Shown here: positions 7,482-16,341 of the stretch, piece after piece | Numbering within the stretch: the first letter of the stretch is position 1 | Layout: each line of letters starts with the position of its first letter | DNA from: Paenibacillus sp. V4I3 | Lineage (GTDB): Bacteria > Bacillota > Bacilli > Paenibacillales > NBRC-103111 | NCBI RefSeq assembly: GCF_030817215.1 | Contig: NZ_JAUSZA010000001.1 | Location: forward strand, 5,058,501 to 5,122,500 | Direction: 5' to 3' | Length of the DNA stretch: 64,000 bases | Made by a program: the position numbers and the translations under genes | The notes under the pieces: generated by a model | Databases searched by the model: none | The model's input: the letters and a program-made list of their open reading frames with translations, nothing else | What the model was told of the DNA's origin: nothing

Positions 7482-8747
7482 TTAAGCTGCCAATGCAAAG
7501 ACTTTCACTGGGTTGTATGCTTCTTCACTGCGTGCCAGGCCTACTAAAAGTCGAGCCAACTTTCCACATAACTTCATGATGGATTTCATTTTTTTTAGCT
7601 TTTTTACCTGAACATTATGTTGATGCAAAGCCTTGAATTCTTTGTTATTCATAACCATACACATCGTGATTAGGTAGAGGAAGTGTCGCAGGCGTGGTCG
7701 TCCTCGTTTACTGAGGGTCATCTGGCCCTTCCATTTCCCAGAGCTTGCCTCGGTCAGATTAAGGCCTGCGTGACGCAGCAATGTGTTTCCGTGGATATAA
7801 CCGCTGAGATCACCTGACTCCCCTAAAACACCCGCTAAAGCAATCGCACTTATGCCAGTAATGGCTAGGATTTTGACCGCATAGGGGATTCGTTCAAGTA
7901 CGGCTTTGGCCTCAGTTTCGATTCTCTGCAGCTGTGTGTTTGCTAAGTCATACTCCTCAAGAAGATGCTCAAGATGGAGTTTGTAAGCATATGTTGCCTG
8001 GGTAGACCCAACGCTCATTTTGGCAAGATCGATGAGCAACTTAGCTCTACGGACACCAGAGTGTCGTTTCATGGACTTTTTCCATCCCGCAATCACATCG
8101 TTAGGTTCTAGTCTAGATAGATCGGCGGGGAGAGGAAACAACCTAAGAGTCTCCAATGCACCTTTGCAAGTTAAGAGTTTAAAGACTTGTCTAAGCTCAG
8201 GAAACACAATGTCGACCCAGCGGTGAATTTGATTAACTGCACTTACAAGCCGCTTAATAACAGTCTCCCGATTTGCCATAAGGACTCGCAGCTCTTCGTA
8301 TTCTGTGGAATGAAAACGGACAGGGGAATAGTAGCCGTTTTTCACCATGTCAGCAATGACAAGCGCATCCTTTTTGTCACTTTTAGATCGTGTATTGTCG
8401 CGGTTTTCTTTATTCCTTTTGACTAGGTGAGGATTTACGAGTACAGCCTCGATCTCGGTATCTTTAAACCAATGTGCAAGGGCAAGCCAGTAATGTCCTG
8501 TTGGCTCCATACCGACGATTACTTGGCTTAGCTTGTACGAAGCTAGCAAGTCTCGGATCCAGCGATCAAGTGATCGGAAGCCGACTTCATCATTACTAAA
8601 TTCCAGTGGATTACCCAAAGCAATACCACGGAAATTAACAGCTCTAGCAACGTGGATCTCCTGAGCGATATCTACACCGACAACAAGGTGATTAGCGGTA
8701 ATGTTTTCAATGAGTTGATTTTGTTTATCTTGTGCTTTAAACTTCAT
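7482..8747 (-). CDS. IS110-family transposase (DEDD recombinase)
   Basis: 421 aa. The N-terminal RuvC-like DEDD domain shows VVGVDIAQEIH (first Asp), VGMEPTGHYW (Glu), and RSKSDKKDALVIADMV (two Asp). The C-terminal Tnp_20/IS116 domain (ILAITGISAIALAGVLGE, HAGLNLTEASSGKWKGQ, SKRGRPRLR) carries the expected catalytic Ser region. Full length, no interruption, so probably active. The enzyme recombines DNA under guidance of an RNA from the same element. Its start is embedded in a hairpin (8751-8827) that should limit translation from read-through transcripts. Confidence 0.93.
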   Translation of the reverse strand: MKFKAQDKQNQLIENITANHLVVGVDIAQEIHVARAVNFRGIALGNPLEFSNDEVGFRSLDRWIRDLLASYKLSQVIVGMEPTGHYWLALAHWFKDTEIEAVLVNPHLVKRNKENRDNTRSKSDKKDALVIADMVKNGYYSPVRFHSTEYEELRVLMANRETVIKRLVSAVNQIHRWVDIVFPELRQVFKLLTCKGALETLRLFPLPADLSRLEPNDVIAGWKKSMKRHSGVRRAKLLIDLAKMSVGSTQATYAYKLHLEHLLEEYDLANTQLQRIETEAKAVLERIPYAVKILAITGISAIALAGVLGESGDLSGYIHGNTLLRHAGLNLTEASSGKWKGQMTLSKRGRPRLRHFLYLITMCMVMNNKEFKALHQHNVQVKKLKKMKSIMKLCGKLARLLVGLARSEEAYNPVKVFALAA

Positions 8748-8750
8748 AGT

Positions 8751-8827
8751 AGAGCGACCTCCTGATGTGGGATTTTAAGGGCTGTAGACCCGTTACGTAC
8801 TCCCATCGTACAGAGGCGCTCTTTTTT
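8751..8827 (-). promoter_or_regulatory. Hairpin sequestering the transposase ribosome site
   Basis: AGAGCGACCTC (8751-8761) pairs with GAGGCGCTCT (8813-8822). On the minus strand this buries AGGAGG of the transposase ribosome site. Only transcripts starting outside the element would contain both arms. The same layout occurs at 29732-29800 in the other element. Confidence 0.6.
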
Positions 8828-8861
8828 ATGCAAACTCCAGATAATTCGTTCCACAGGAATT

Positions 8862-8998
8862 CTAACGGCGAACGTTAGCTCATAAAGACATGAAAGCAGC
8901 CGTCTAGAAGTGAAGTGTACCCCAATAGTTAGACACCATCTAACTATTGGAGGTGCAGTTCAGGATCGGCTGCCTTTTCTCAACTAAGGGCAGTTTAA
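8862..8998 (+). repeat. Intergenic cassette-type repeat, copy 8, split by a mini-element
   Basis: 5' box CTAACGGCGAACGTTAGCTC (a perfect CTAACG/CGTTAG mini-hairpin), left hairpin arm AAAGCAGCCG (8893-8902), right arm CGGCTGCCTTTT (8967-8978), 3' box ACTAAGGGCAGTTTA (8983-8997). The hairpin loop is enlarged by a 52-base palindromic insertion at 8911-8962, and the IS110 element A abuts the 5' box. Confidence 0.75.
8911..8962. mobile_element. IS3-like palindromic mini-element (MITE-like)
   Basis: TGAAGTGTACCCCAATAGTT at the left and the inverted TGAACTGCACCTCCAATAGT at the right form a near-perfect 24-base inverted pair around a tiny loop. Such ends are typical of IS150-group IS3 elements. It holds no gene and looks like a residual pair of ends. 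No clear target duplication was seen. Confidence 0.55.
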
Positions 8999-9019
8999 TT
9001 CAAGGGTTTATTCTAAAAT

Positions 9020-9331
9020 ATGGATAAAGATATAAAGGTTGGTGATCTTATGGAATTTCCTAATATTATTTACTTTTTGAATGAATACCGCGATATGATG
9101 CAAATGCCGTTTACTGAAAATATAAAGTTGTACAATAAGACTGAGGCTCAATCTACAAAGTTAGAACTAAAAAATGAAATACAAATACTCGAGGAGAAAT
9201 TATTACTCGATGATTGGGAGATGGACAGATCTGTAGCCTTACTATGTGATAAATATAATAAGAAAAGCCTTATTAAAATAGTTCATTCACTAAAGAATGA
9301 AATTAAGTATTTAACTCACGAGAAACTATAG
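9020..9331 (+). CDS. Hypothetical protein, 103 aa
   Basis: ATG 9020 follows directly on the repeat 3' box; no strong ribosome site is seen, and ATG 9050 is an alternative. A charged, helical protein; residues 45-100 (EAQSTKLELKNEIQILEEKL) have a coiled-coil character. Not recognised. The TAG stop lies inside the 5' box ACTATAGTT of the next repeat half. Confidence 0.55.
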   Translation: MDKDIKVGDLMEFPNIIYFLNEYRDMMQMPFTENIKLYNKTEAQSTKLELKNEIQILEEKLLLDDWEMDRSVALLCDKYNKKSLIKIVHSLKNEIKYLTHEKL

Positions 9332-9370
9332 TTAAGGGGCTAGCTTAGACGCTGCTCCAGGCGATCTCAA
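9322..9370 (+). repeat. Partial repeat, 5' half only
   Basis: GAAACTATAGTTAAGGGGCT followed by GACGCTGCTCC. No 3' box is seen before the gene at 9439. Confidence 0.45.
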
Positions 9371-9438
9371 TAATCTCATTGAAACATTTGCTAACATATG
9401 GTATAAATTCCTAGTTGAATTTGAAGGGGGCTTACAAA

Positions 9439-9673
9439 ATGAAAATTGGGATTGTTGGTGACTTTCGTCCAGAATATCCATCACAGATTGCTACTAACGA
9501 TGCACTTATACATTCATCTAGGAAATTAGGAATTTTTATCGAATATGAGTGGATTCCTACAGCTACCAAAATTAAACAACTTTAATACCATCAATGAAAC
9601 CTATCATGGTTTTTGGATAGGCCTCGAGTTCCCAGATTCCGTTGATGGGGTACTTAGCATTATTCAATTTGCA
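9439..9673 (+). pseudogene. N-terminal half of a CTP-synthase-C-terminus-like glutamine amidotransferase
   Basis: MKIGIVGDFRPEYPSQIATN... EWIPTAT in the first frame is typical of the N-terminus of the small class I amidotransferases related to the CTP synthase C-terminal domain. The frame stops at 9584; homology continues in the next frame (FNTINETYHGFWI, DGVLSIIQFA) to 9673. So there is at least one frameshift, and the first turn after FWI is altered. The rest of the protein (from ENNIPLLGICGGFQ) is found about 11 kb away at 20816-21295. A GAAGGGGG ribosome site precedes the ATG. Confidence 0.75.
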
Positions 9674-9805
9674 TTTATTTATGAGACATTCACAGTTTTT
9701 TTGTTGTTATTCTTCATAAATAACTGTAAATGTTTCATAATTTGTTGTAGTTTTTGTTTCAAAAATAAAGATATGCAAGTAAATGCATGAATATACATCG
9801 ATTAA

Positions 9806-9940
9806 CTCTATGCTGAGTATCTGGGACTTCACCAGAGAAATGTTAAAGAGAGAAACAGGCATAACTATGGTGCTACCCTTAAACCAGTCAAAAGTGCAAA
9901 GCGACTAGAGGTTGTAGAGGAGTACATACCGCTTTATTAA
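9806..9940 (+). other. Remnant open frame
   Basis: An uninterrupted stretch of 44 codons (EYLGLHQRNVKERNRHN..., VVEEYIPLY) with no start codon, probably the 3' end of a decayed gene. Family not recognised. The rest of 9674-10021 is AT-rich and shows no feature. Confidence 0.35.
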
Positions 9941-10021
9941 CAAACCTTTCCGTTAGAATTAAAGGGCATCAAATGATCAGTATCGAGCTTGAGTAATTGA
10001 TGAAATGTCATAATAGAAAAT

Positions 10022-10066
10022 GAAACGCCACTCATTCATAGAAAATGAGAAGTGGCGTTTCGTTTT
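10022..10066. terminator. Rho-independent terminator
   Basis: GAAACGCCACTCATT pairs with AATGAGAAGTGGCGTTTC, followed by GTTTTT. It may stop transcription entering the island from the left or, as the stem is flanked by A and T runs, act in both directions. Confidence 0.75.
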
Positions 10067-10206
10067 TCCATTTACGGTGGGTATAGCAAATTCCAGGTTG
10101 AGTTAGACGCAATAAATAGAAATAATAATTTTTTATATAAATTAATAAGAAACATTGTTTTCTATTGATTTTATATGTGGGTGATGGGATTGTTATGAAT
10201 TTACCC

Positions 10207-11085
10207 TTACATCAGTTTCATATTCTGTATAAAATCTACAAAAGCATTAATTAGTGATATTTGCAAAGATTCCTTTCGATAAATCATCCATGATTTACGC
10301 AAGATAGGCTCCCCGTAATTAGTCCTTAGTTGTATACGATGCAAGTGTTCATTATCTCCTAAGACGATGTTGGGAAGTATCGCGTAACCAAATCCGCTGG
10401 ATACCATCTCTTTGCATGTTTCCATATGATCTACTTCCATTGTGACTGTCGGTGGTACTGAATACGTCTCCTTCCACCAATTATCAAATACATTTTCTAA
10501 GGACAAGTCCGTTTTATAACTGATTCTCGGTAATTTTGGCAGATCGTTTAATGAGATCTCTCTGTTCGATACAATCCAAATATTCTCTGTCATAATTAGA
10601 TGTTTTTCTTCAGGCCAATTATAATTTCCTCGAATAAATCCGATATGGACATCCTGCTTATATACCGAATTTATTAATTCTGAGCTGCGGTTTGAAGTTA
10701 CTTTAAACTCAACATCGGGGTATTCAGTATGGAAATTTTTTAACATTCCTGGGAGTTTGTAACGTCCTAGACTGCTTGCAGTACCGATTTTTAATGTGCC
10801 AGAGATTTTATTATCCATACTTAATAAATGCTCTTTTGTTTTTTGTAATTGCTGTAGAAGATCCTTTGCATATCTTACCAAATATTCACCTTGAGGCGTA
10901 AATTCTATACCTCTTCTTCCCCGGTGCATGATTTTGATCCCAAATTGCTTTTCTAATTGTTGAATGCGGTAACTTAAAGAAGGTTGAGATACGTATAAAA
11001 GCTCAGCAGTTTTTGTTAAATTTTGGTGTTCGAAAAGTGTTTGTAATAACATGCAGTCTCTTTCTTCCATAATAAAATCACTCAT
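10207..11085 (-). CDS. LysR-family transcriptional regulator
   Basis: 292 aa. N-terminal winged HTH (LQTLFEHQNLTKTAELLYVSQPSLSYRIQQLEKQFG) followed by a substrate-binding domain (GTLKIGTASSLGRYKLPGML, FGYAILPNIVLGD). It is divergent from the ABC transporter operon, with 200 bases between. This is the classical layout for a LysR regulator that controls the neighbour; a sequence shared by three promoters of the island (see 11127, 14641, 16342) is a candidate binding site. The inducer is unknown, perhaps an organic acid given the neighbours. Confidence 0.9.
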   Translation of the reverse strand: MSDFIMEERDCMLLQTLFEHQNLTKTAELLYVSQPSLSYRIQQLEKQFGIKIMHRGRRGIEFTPQGEYLVRYAKDLLQQLQKTKEHLLSMDNKISGTLKIGTASSLGRYKLPGMLKNFHTEYPDVEFKVTSNRSSELINSVYKQDVHIGFIRGNYNWPEEKHLIMTENIWIVSNREISLNDLPKLPRISYKTDLSLENVFDNWWKETYSVPPTVTMEVDHMETCKEMVSSGFGYAILPNIVLGDNEHLHRIQLRTNYGEPILRKSWMIYRKESLQISLINAFVDFIQNMKLM

Positions 11086-11126
11086 TTCATGAAATTAGGT
11101 TAGTTTAATTGTAAGCACAACTAGAG

Positions 11127-11160
11127 TTAGAAATCAAATAATTTTATCGATTATTATAAA
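11127..11160. promoter_or_regulatory. Candidate LysR operator between regulator and ABC operon
   Basis: TTAGAAATCAAATAATTTTA and the following CGATTATTATAAA match 28 of 34 bases at 16342-16374 before the prpF-like gene. The position between divergent genes fits autoregulation plus activation. Confidence 0.45.
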
Positions 11161-11285
11161 TTTAAACACTTTGTTTTATTCCATGGAACATGGTAATTTT
11201 ATTTTACAGAGCCACAAATGGCTTTTAGCAAGCATCATCTTATTATAGCAATCCTAATTCAAGCGAGAAGAAAGTAGGGGGAGCA

Positions 11286-12065
11286 ATGGCCTTAATACAG
11301 TTTTCTAATGTATCCAAACGGTTCGAACGTAATGGAGAGCAGTTTTGGGCATCACGCAACATTAATTTGACAGTTGACGAAGGCGAATTTCTTACCGTAA
11401 TCGGTCCAAGCGGTTGTGGGAAGTCAACGGTTTTAAACATGTGTGCGGGAGTTATGAAGGCCGACGGCGGAACGATCACGTATCGTGGCAAGCAAGTAGA
11501 TAGAATCAACACAAAAGTTGGCTACATGACTCAAAAAGATAATCTTCTTCCTTGGCGCAACGTTAAAAATAATATTGGGATCGGTTTAGAAATAAAGGGC
11601 ATAAGTAAAAAAGAACGAGAGAAAATATGTGACCATTATATCGAAATGGTAGGTTTGAAAGGATTTGAAAAGCATTACCCCCAAGAACTTTCAGGAGGAA
11701 TGCGGAAGAGGGCAAGTTTAGCGAAATTATTAGCATACAATCCAGAGACCCTATTGATGGATGAGCCATTTGGGGCATTGGACGCTCAGATGCGCTTGAT
11801 TTTGCAAGATAAATTGTTGGAAATTTGGAAAGAAACCCAAAAAACAGTCATCTTTGTTACACACGATCTCGATGAAGCGGTGACTTTGGGTGATAGAGTA
11901 GCGGTATTTAGCAAACGTCCCGGAACCATTAAATTTGTTGAGAATATCAACATATCCAGGCCCAGAGATGTTGTGAATACACGCTTTTCAGACGAGTTTA
12001 CGAAAGCGCATTCAAAGCTTTGGACTGCATTGAAAGATGAATTTGAAATGGAGGTGCTGAGATGA
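11286..12065 (+). CDS. ABC transporter ATP-binding protein (SsuB/TauB/NitT type)
   Basis: 259 aa. Walker A GPSGCGKST at 40-48, Q-loop MTQKDNLLPWRNV, signature LSGGMRKRASLAKLL, Walker B TLLMDEPFGALD, H-loop FVTHDLDEA. It is the cytoplasmic motor of a taurine/nitrate/sulfonate-type importer. A GGGGGAG ribosome site precedes the ATG. Its TGA overlaps the ATG of the permease gene (ATGA), so the two are translationally coupled. Confidence 0.93.
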   Translation: MALIQFSNVSKRFERNGEQFWASRNINLTVDEGEFLTVIGPSGCGKSTVLNMCAGVMKADGGTITYRGKQVDRINTKVGYMTQKDNLLPWRNVKNNIGIGLEIKGISKKEREKICDHYIEMVGLKGFEKHYPQELSGGMRKRASLAKLLAYNPETLLMDEPFGALDAQMRLILQDKLLEIWKETQKTVIFVTHDLDEAVTLGDRVAVFSKRPGTIKFVENINISRPRDVVNTRFSDEFTKAHSKLWTALKDEFEMEVLR

Positions 12066-12901
12066 ATGCTGGAAGAGTGTCAGATAGCCGAATTGGAGTT
12101 GAAATTCCACTTAGCAAATCATTAAAGCATAACAAACGTGTTGAATTTTTTAAGTTATCATTAATCCGCCTGGTACTATTAATTATATTTTTGGGAAGTT
12201 GGCAGTACGCATCTGGGAGATTCATTGATAAATTTTGGATTAGTACGCCACTCGATATCATGAAAGCGCTGCAAAAATGGATTGTCAATGGGGAGTTATT
12301 TTTCCATTTGGGAATAACTGCTGAGGAGACCCTGCTAGGTTTTTTCATCGGCGCTTTAAGCGGCGGTATCGTTGGTTTTTTTCTGGGGCGATGGACGTTT
12401 GGTGCCAAAATCTTCGAGCCATTCATTATGGCGTTATATAGTTTACCTAAAGTAGCCTTGGCCCCTTTATTTATTCTCTGGTTTGGCATCGGGATAGAGA
12501 TGAAAATTATGTTGTCAGCAGTCACGGTATTCTTCTTAGTATTCATTAACACATTCGCAGGTGTGAGGGATGTAGATAACGATCAGTTAGAAAGCATCCG
12601 AATTATGGGAGCAACAGAAAGACAAATATTGTCCAAAGTCGTATTTCCTTCCGCATTGAACTGGATCATAGTCGGACTCAAATTATCTGTGCCCTATGCT
12701 TTACTTGGTGCAATTGTCGGAGAGATTACGGCTTCCAATAGGGGGATAGGCTACTTGATTCAGTATTCGGCAGGACAATTTAATACGGCAGGCACATTTG
12801 CAGCCTTGATCACTCTTATCATAGTTTCCAGCTTTTTAAATTATATTCTATCTTTATTTGAAAAGCGCTTTCTTCATTGGAAAACCCCGAGTCCGAATTA
12901 A
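12062..12901 (+). CDS. ABC transporter permease (SsuC/TauC type)
   Basis: 279 aa, six predicted membrane helices. The EAA loop is replaced by the typical version for this class, ESIRIMGATERQILSKVVFPSALNWI, which contacts the ATPase. Overlaps the upstream gene by four bases. The 3' neighbour begins 32 bases later and encodes the binding protein, completing a three-gene importer. Confidence 0.93.
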   Translation: MNAGRVSDSRIGVEIPLSKSLKHNKRVEFFKLSLIRLVLLIIFLGSWQYASGRFIDKFWISTPLDIMKALQKWIVNGELFFHLGITAEETLLGFFIGALSGGIVGFFLGRWTFGAKIFEPFIMALYSLPKVALAPLFILWFGIGIEMKIMLSAVTVFFLVFINTFAGVRDVDNDQLESIRIMGATERQILSKVVFPSALNWIIVGLKLSVPYALLGAIVGEITASNRGIGYLIQYSAGQFNTAGTFAALITLIIVSSFLNYILSLFEKRFLHWKTPSPN

Positions 12902-12933
12902 AAAATCGAGTTCAAAGAAAGCAGGGATTAGAA

Positions 12934-13989
12934 ATGAAAATAACGAAAAAGTTTGCATTTATGTTGATGTCTGGCATCTTATTGCTATCAGCTTGTGGAA
13001 ATGCACCTTCCAAAACAAATTCGTTACCTAACAATACTCCAGTTTCCTCTTCTAGTCTTTCAACAAAAAAAGAAAAAGTGACATTAGTTCAATCCACCGC
13101 TGGCTTTTTATTCTCAGCTATTTATGTGGCTAAAGGAAAAGGCTTTTTCGAAGAAGAAGGACTTGATGTAGAGGTTACTATTGCAGGGGGGTCCCCTAAG
13201 GTCATTTCAGCGGTAGCGGGCGGGGGAGCGCAGATTGGTGCAACTGGACTCTCGGTAGTTATGGATGTTAACGGAAAAGGACAAAATATCCAGGCATTCG
13301 CTTCCCTAATCAATCAATACGCGTCCAATATCGTCATTCGCAAAGATGTAGCTGCAAAATTGGGTATTAATGAAAATTCACCCATCGATCAGAAGATCAA
13401 GGCTCTGAAAGGGCTTAGTATAGGAATTAATACGCCAGGAAGTGGTAATGACAAATTAGTGCGTTATTTACTAAAATCCCAGAATATAAATCCGGATAAA
13501 GATGTCAATCTGGTTCCACTCGGGAATGCAGAGGCTTTCTTTCCTGCATTTGCCAATAATCAAATTCAAGCGTTTTGTTTTTCATCTCCCACATCTGATA
13601 CGGCTGCCTCTTCTGATATTGGGATGATGCTAATTAATTTGTCGAAGGGTGAAGTTAAAGAACTAGATGGATTTTCTCATAGTGTTCTCTTAGCTAAGCA
13701 AGACTTTATTGCTAAGAATCCTGAATTGGTACAAAAAATAACGAATGCGATTGGGAAGGCTTAGAAGTACATTGCTGAGGATAAAATGGGGGCTAAAGAA
13801 ATTCTAAGGAAATCATTTAGCGACCTTGATGCAAAAGTATTTGATGTTGCGTTTGAAAACAACTATGGTGCCTTTGCAAAAAAAACTGCGATTACAAAAA
13901 AAGGATATGAGATGAATGTTACATTTGAAGGTATTGATATCCCCTTTGATAAAGTTGTAGTTAATAAATTTGCTGATGCAGTTAAATAA
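12934..13989 (+). pseudogene. ABC transporter substrate-binding lipoprotein (SsuA/NMT1 type), interrupted by TAG
   Basis: ATG 12934 with signal peptide and lipobox LLSAC (Cys22). The body (VTLVQSTAGFLFSAIYVAKGKGFFEEEGLDVEV, GGGAQIGATG, LKGLSIGINTPGSGND) is a periplasmic-binding fold of the NMT1/SsuA type. An in-frame TAG at 13762-13764 ends it at residue 276. The same frame then continues without a break for 74 codons (KYIAEDKMGAKEILRKSFSD...) to TAA 13987-13989, the expected length of about 350 aa. So this is a recent nonsense mutation or sequence error; the truncated form lacks the last C-lobe helices and may still be partly functional. Ligand unknown. Confidence 0.85.
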
Positions 13990-14079
13990 AACAGCCAAGG
14001 CTACCTAACTTAGCTTTTCCATGACCGATCACAGTTCAACAGAGTTCGGGTGATCGTATCCCGATTATCGGGCATCCTT

Positions 14080-14108
14080 AAAAGACCGCGTAGTAGGCGG
14101 TCTTTTAA
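14080..14108 (+). terminator. Terminator of the ABC operon
   Basis: AAAAGACCGC and GCGGTCTTTT separated by GTAGTAG, followed by T-rich sequence. Confidence 0.85.
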
Positions 14109-14164
14109 CTTTTGTAAATAAGAATTGAACTCATAAAGAATTTCTATTTTCAGGCACTGGCTTT

Positions 14165-14589
14165 ATTGCCGGTATCTGTTGCTGGAATCTTTTATCTTTA
14201 AATGCGGCAATTCAAATGGTAAGAGCAGGTGCAAGGAAAAGGTTTTGCAGTGGTTGCCATTGAAGTAAGGAAGCTAGCATTGTAAATCCCAAAGTACTTC
14301 CGGGCAAATTCAGGAGATTATCCTTAAAATGACAGGTTTAGTCCGAAGTGTATCTGATGTTATGAGAAACAAAGTAAGTATAGAAGTAGAAAAGGGGATC
14401 CTGGTTACTGAGGAAGCGCGAGAAGCCTTTACCGAGATTAAATTAGGATCGATGGACTCCTTCCAACACGTGACAGCTGCATCCCAGGAGCAGATTGCCT
14501 CAATGGAGGAAATGAATTCTACTTCAATTGTTTTATTCAAAATGGCTGAGAATATGCATCATGTAGTAGAACGTTTTAAGTTAAAGTGA
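14165..14589 (+). pseudogene. Remnant of a methyl-accepting chemotaxis protein
   Basis: Only the C-terminal signalling hairpin is recognisable, in several frames: NLLSLNAAIQMVRAG (from NLLALNAAIEAARAGE), FAVVAIEVRKLA in the next frame, then MTGLVRSVSDVMRNKVS and ASQEQIASMEEMNSTSIVL to the stop at 14589. The sensor and membrane parts are missing. It sits between the importer and an MFS gene, where a chemoreceptor for the same compound could have been encoded. Confidence 0.75.
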
Positions 14590-14640
14590 TTCAATCTGCA
14601 TTCTTTTTAGATTTCATAAATTTGGAATATTAGAGATTTA

Positions 14641-14670
14641 AAATTTCTATTAAATATGATAAAAAATACA
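14641..14670. promoter_or_regulatory. Candidate LysR operator before MFS gene
   Basis: ATTTCTATTAAATATGATAA followed by AAAATACAT resembles the motif at 16342 (TTTTATTGAATATTATAAAA). All are AT-rich, so the match is suggestive only. Confidence 0.3.
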
Positions 14671-14773
14671 TATTTTTTTTATAACAATTCTGATGGTAAA
14701 GTTAAGTTGTTGCTCCGGGGTGAATGCTGAAGGCTTAGACTACAAATTATATGACACGATGGAGGAAAGAAAA

Positions 14774-16174
14774 TTGAATATCATCCAAAATGAAAGCGGA
14801 AACAATATTTCAAGCCGTCTAGATCATCTACCGATTACAAGTATTCATAAAAAAGTTATAGCGGCACTGGCTATTGTTTATTTCTTTGAGTTTGCTGACC
14901 TAAATACATTTTCTTACGTTGCACCTGCATTAAAAAAACATTGGGGAATGTCCGTAAGCACGATTGGCATTGTTACATCTTGTTCTTTTTTGGGAATGTT
15001 TCTTGGTTCTGCATTCGGCGGATGGGTAGCCGATAGATTTGGGAGAAGAAATGCCATTATTACAAACACTGTCTTTTTCTCTATTCTTTCTTTACTAACA
15101 GCTTTTGCTTGGGATCCGGTTTCGCTAGGCGTCTTGCGGTTTTTAACAGGTATGGGAGCCTCAGCCGCTCTTGTAAACGCAAATACGTATATCAGTGAAT
15201 TTTTCCCTTCTGCTTCCCGCGGCAAATACCAAGGCATAACGATTGCGGTGGGGTTACTCGGAATTCCTTTAACTGCTTGGGCTTCGAGTTATTTCGTTAC
15301 TTTAGGACCGGATGGATGGAGGTACGTGTTCGCGTGGGGTGCGTTAGGGCTATTCTCAATTTTCTTTCTTCGTAAGCTTGTAGAAATACCCCGGTGGCAC
15401 TTTGCCCGCGGAGATTTTACAAAAGCAGAAGCCATTATGCAGAGAATCGAGGATACTGTTCGCCTGGAAAAGGGGGAATTGCCTCCTATTACTGAAGTTA
15501 TCCTTAAGCCAAAGGCACAATTGAAAACAGGTTCTCTTATCGAATTGTTTAAAGGGAAATACCTTGGCAGAACGTTGATTCTGACTTTAACGTGGATTTT
15601 CCAAACTATCGGTTTCTACGGATTTTCCTCCTGGGTCCCAACACTACTCGTACAGCACGGTATCGAATTGAACAAATCATTAGTTTACAGTTCATTAATT
15701 ACGATTGGTGCACCGTTAGGCGCTTTAGTAGGCGCTTTTATTTCAGACCGTTTCGAACGAAAGTGGAATTTGGCTGTATCGTCCATAGTAATTGCAATTT
15801 GCGTCCTTTTATACGGAATGACTTTTAACCCTGTGTTTCTAATATCATTTGGATTTTTAGTTAATCTAGTGGAGAGAGTATTCTCTTCGAATTTATACAC
15901 GTATACCTCCGAATTATACCCTACTGAGATAAGAGCTACAGGATATGGTTTTACTTATGGTATCGGCCGAGTTTCAAATGTTTTGGGACCAATCGTTATA
16001 AGTTATTTTATCATTCACTTAGGGAATATGAGTGTCTTTTCTTTAATCGCCGCCACTTGGATCGGTTCAGCCGTGGCACTTAGTTTCGGTCCTAAGACCA
16101 ATAAACGTAATCTGGACGAGATCAACAGTGATGATCCGATAAAGGTTCAACAATCGTCAGTAACTGTGAAATAA
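14774..16174 (+). CDS. MFS transporter, sugar/organic acid type
   Basis: 466 aa from TTG 14774, chosen because GGAGG (14761-14765) lies 8 bases upstream; the ATG at 14693 has no site and adds a non-hydrophobic tail. Twelve membrane helices. The MFS signature is between helices 2 and 3 (GGWVADRFGRRNAI), repeated in the second half (GAFISDRFERKWNL); YTYTSELYPTEIRATGYG is the typical second-half motif of SP/AAHS-type carriers. Probably a proton symporter for an organic or aromatic acid handled by the genes downstream; the substrate is inferred only from context. Confidence 0.88.
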   Translation: MNIIQNESGNNISSRLDHLPITSIHKKVIAALAIVYFFEFADLNTFSYVAPALKKHWGMSVSTIGIVTSCSFLGMFLGSAFGGWVADRFGRRNAIITNTVFFSILSLLTAFAWDPVSLGVLRFLTGMGASAALVNANTYISEFFPSASRGKYQGITIAVGLLGIPLTAWASSYFVTLGPDGWRYVFAWGALGLFSIFFLRKLVEIPRWHFARGDFTKAEAIMQRIEDTVRLEKGELPPITEVILKPKAQLKTGSLIELFKGKYLGRTLILTLTWIFQTIGFYGFSSWVPTLLVQHGIELNKSLVYSSLITIGAPLGALVGAFISDRFERKWNLAVSSIVIAICVLLYGMTFNPVFLISFGFLVNLVERVFSSNLYTYTSELYPTEIRATGYGFTYGIGRVSNVLGPIVISYFIIHLGNMSVFSLIAATWIGSAVALSFGPKTNKRNLDEINSDDPIKVQQSSVTVK

Positions 16175-16178
16175 TTAT

Positions 16179-16231
16179 AAAGACGATATAAAAGCGCTGC
16201 AGCAAGGTAGAGCTTTATATCGTCTTTTTTT
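16179..16231 (+). terminator. Terminator after MFS gene
   Basis: AAAGACGATATAAAAGC pairs with GCTTTATATCGTCTTT, followed by TTTTT. Confidence 0.85.
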
Positions 16232-16341
16232 GGGTCAGCCTAGCTCCAATTCGTTATTACTTTTATTTCCACATCAGGGTTTCTAAGATGAAATTACTTG
16301 AGAATACCGAGCAGCACATATTAAGTAATGTTTCCTTAAAC

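Larger units (their letters stand above)
7101..8860 (-). mobile_element. IS110/IS1111-type element A
   Basis: About 1.76 kb. The edges are deduced by comparison with the second element at 28053: the left end starts ACTCCCTCGG after TTAA, and the right end is CACAGGAAT followed by TCTAACGG. It holds one transposase gene (minus strand) and a 380-base non-coding end downstream of it. There are no long terminal inverted repeats, as expected for this family. It is inserted in the TAACGG core of an intergenic repeat whose remaining part is at 8862-8998. Confidence 0.8.

Noticed and set aside
423..9000. Repeats as true integron attC sites
   Set aside because: The conserved boxes do not match the RYYYAAC/GTTRRRY core pair, both boxes are in direct and not inverted orientation, and no tyrosine recombinase is present. 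Kept only as an architectural analogy.
9545..9790. 81-codon frame as a separate gene
   Set aside because: Its middle part is the frameshifted continuation of the amidotransferase fragment, and its C-terminus is unrelated AT-rich sequence.
13762..13764. TAG read as pyrrolysine
   Set aside because: No pyrrolysine genes are seen, the family needs none, and the organism type does not normally use it. A nonsense mutation is simpler.
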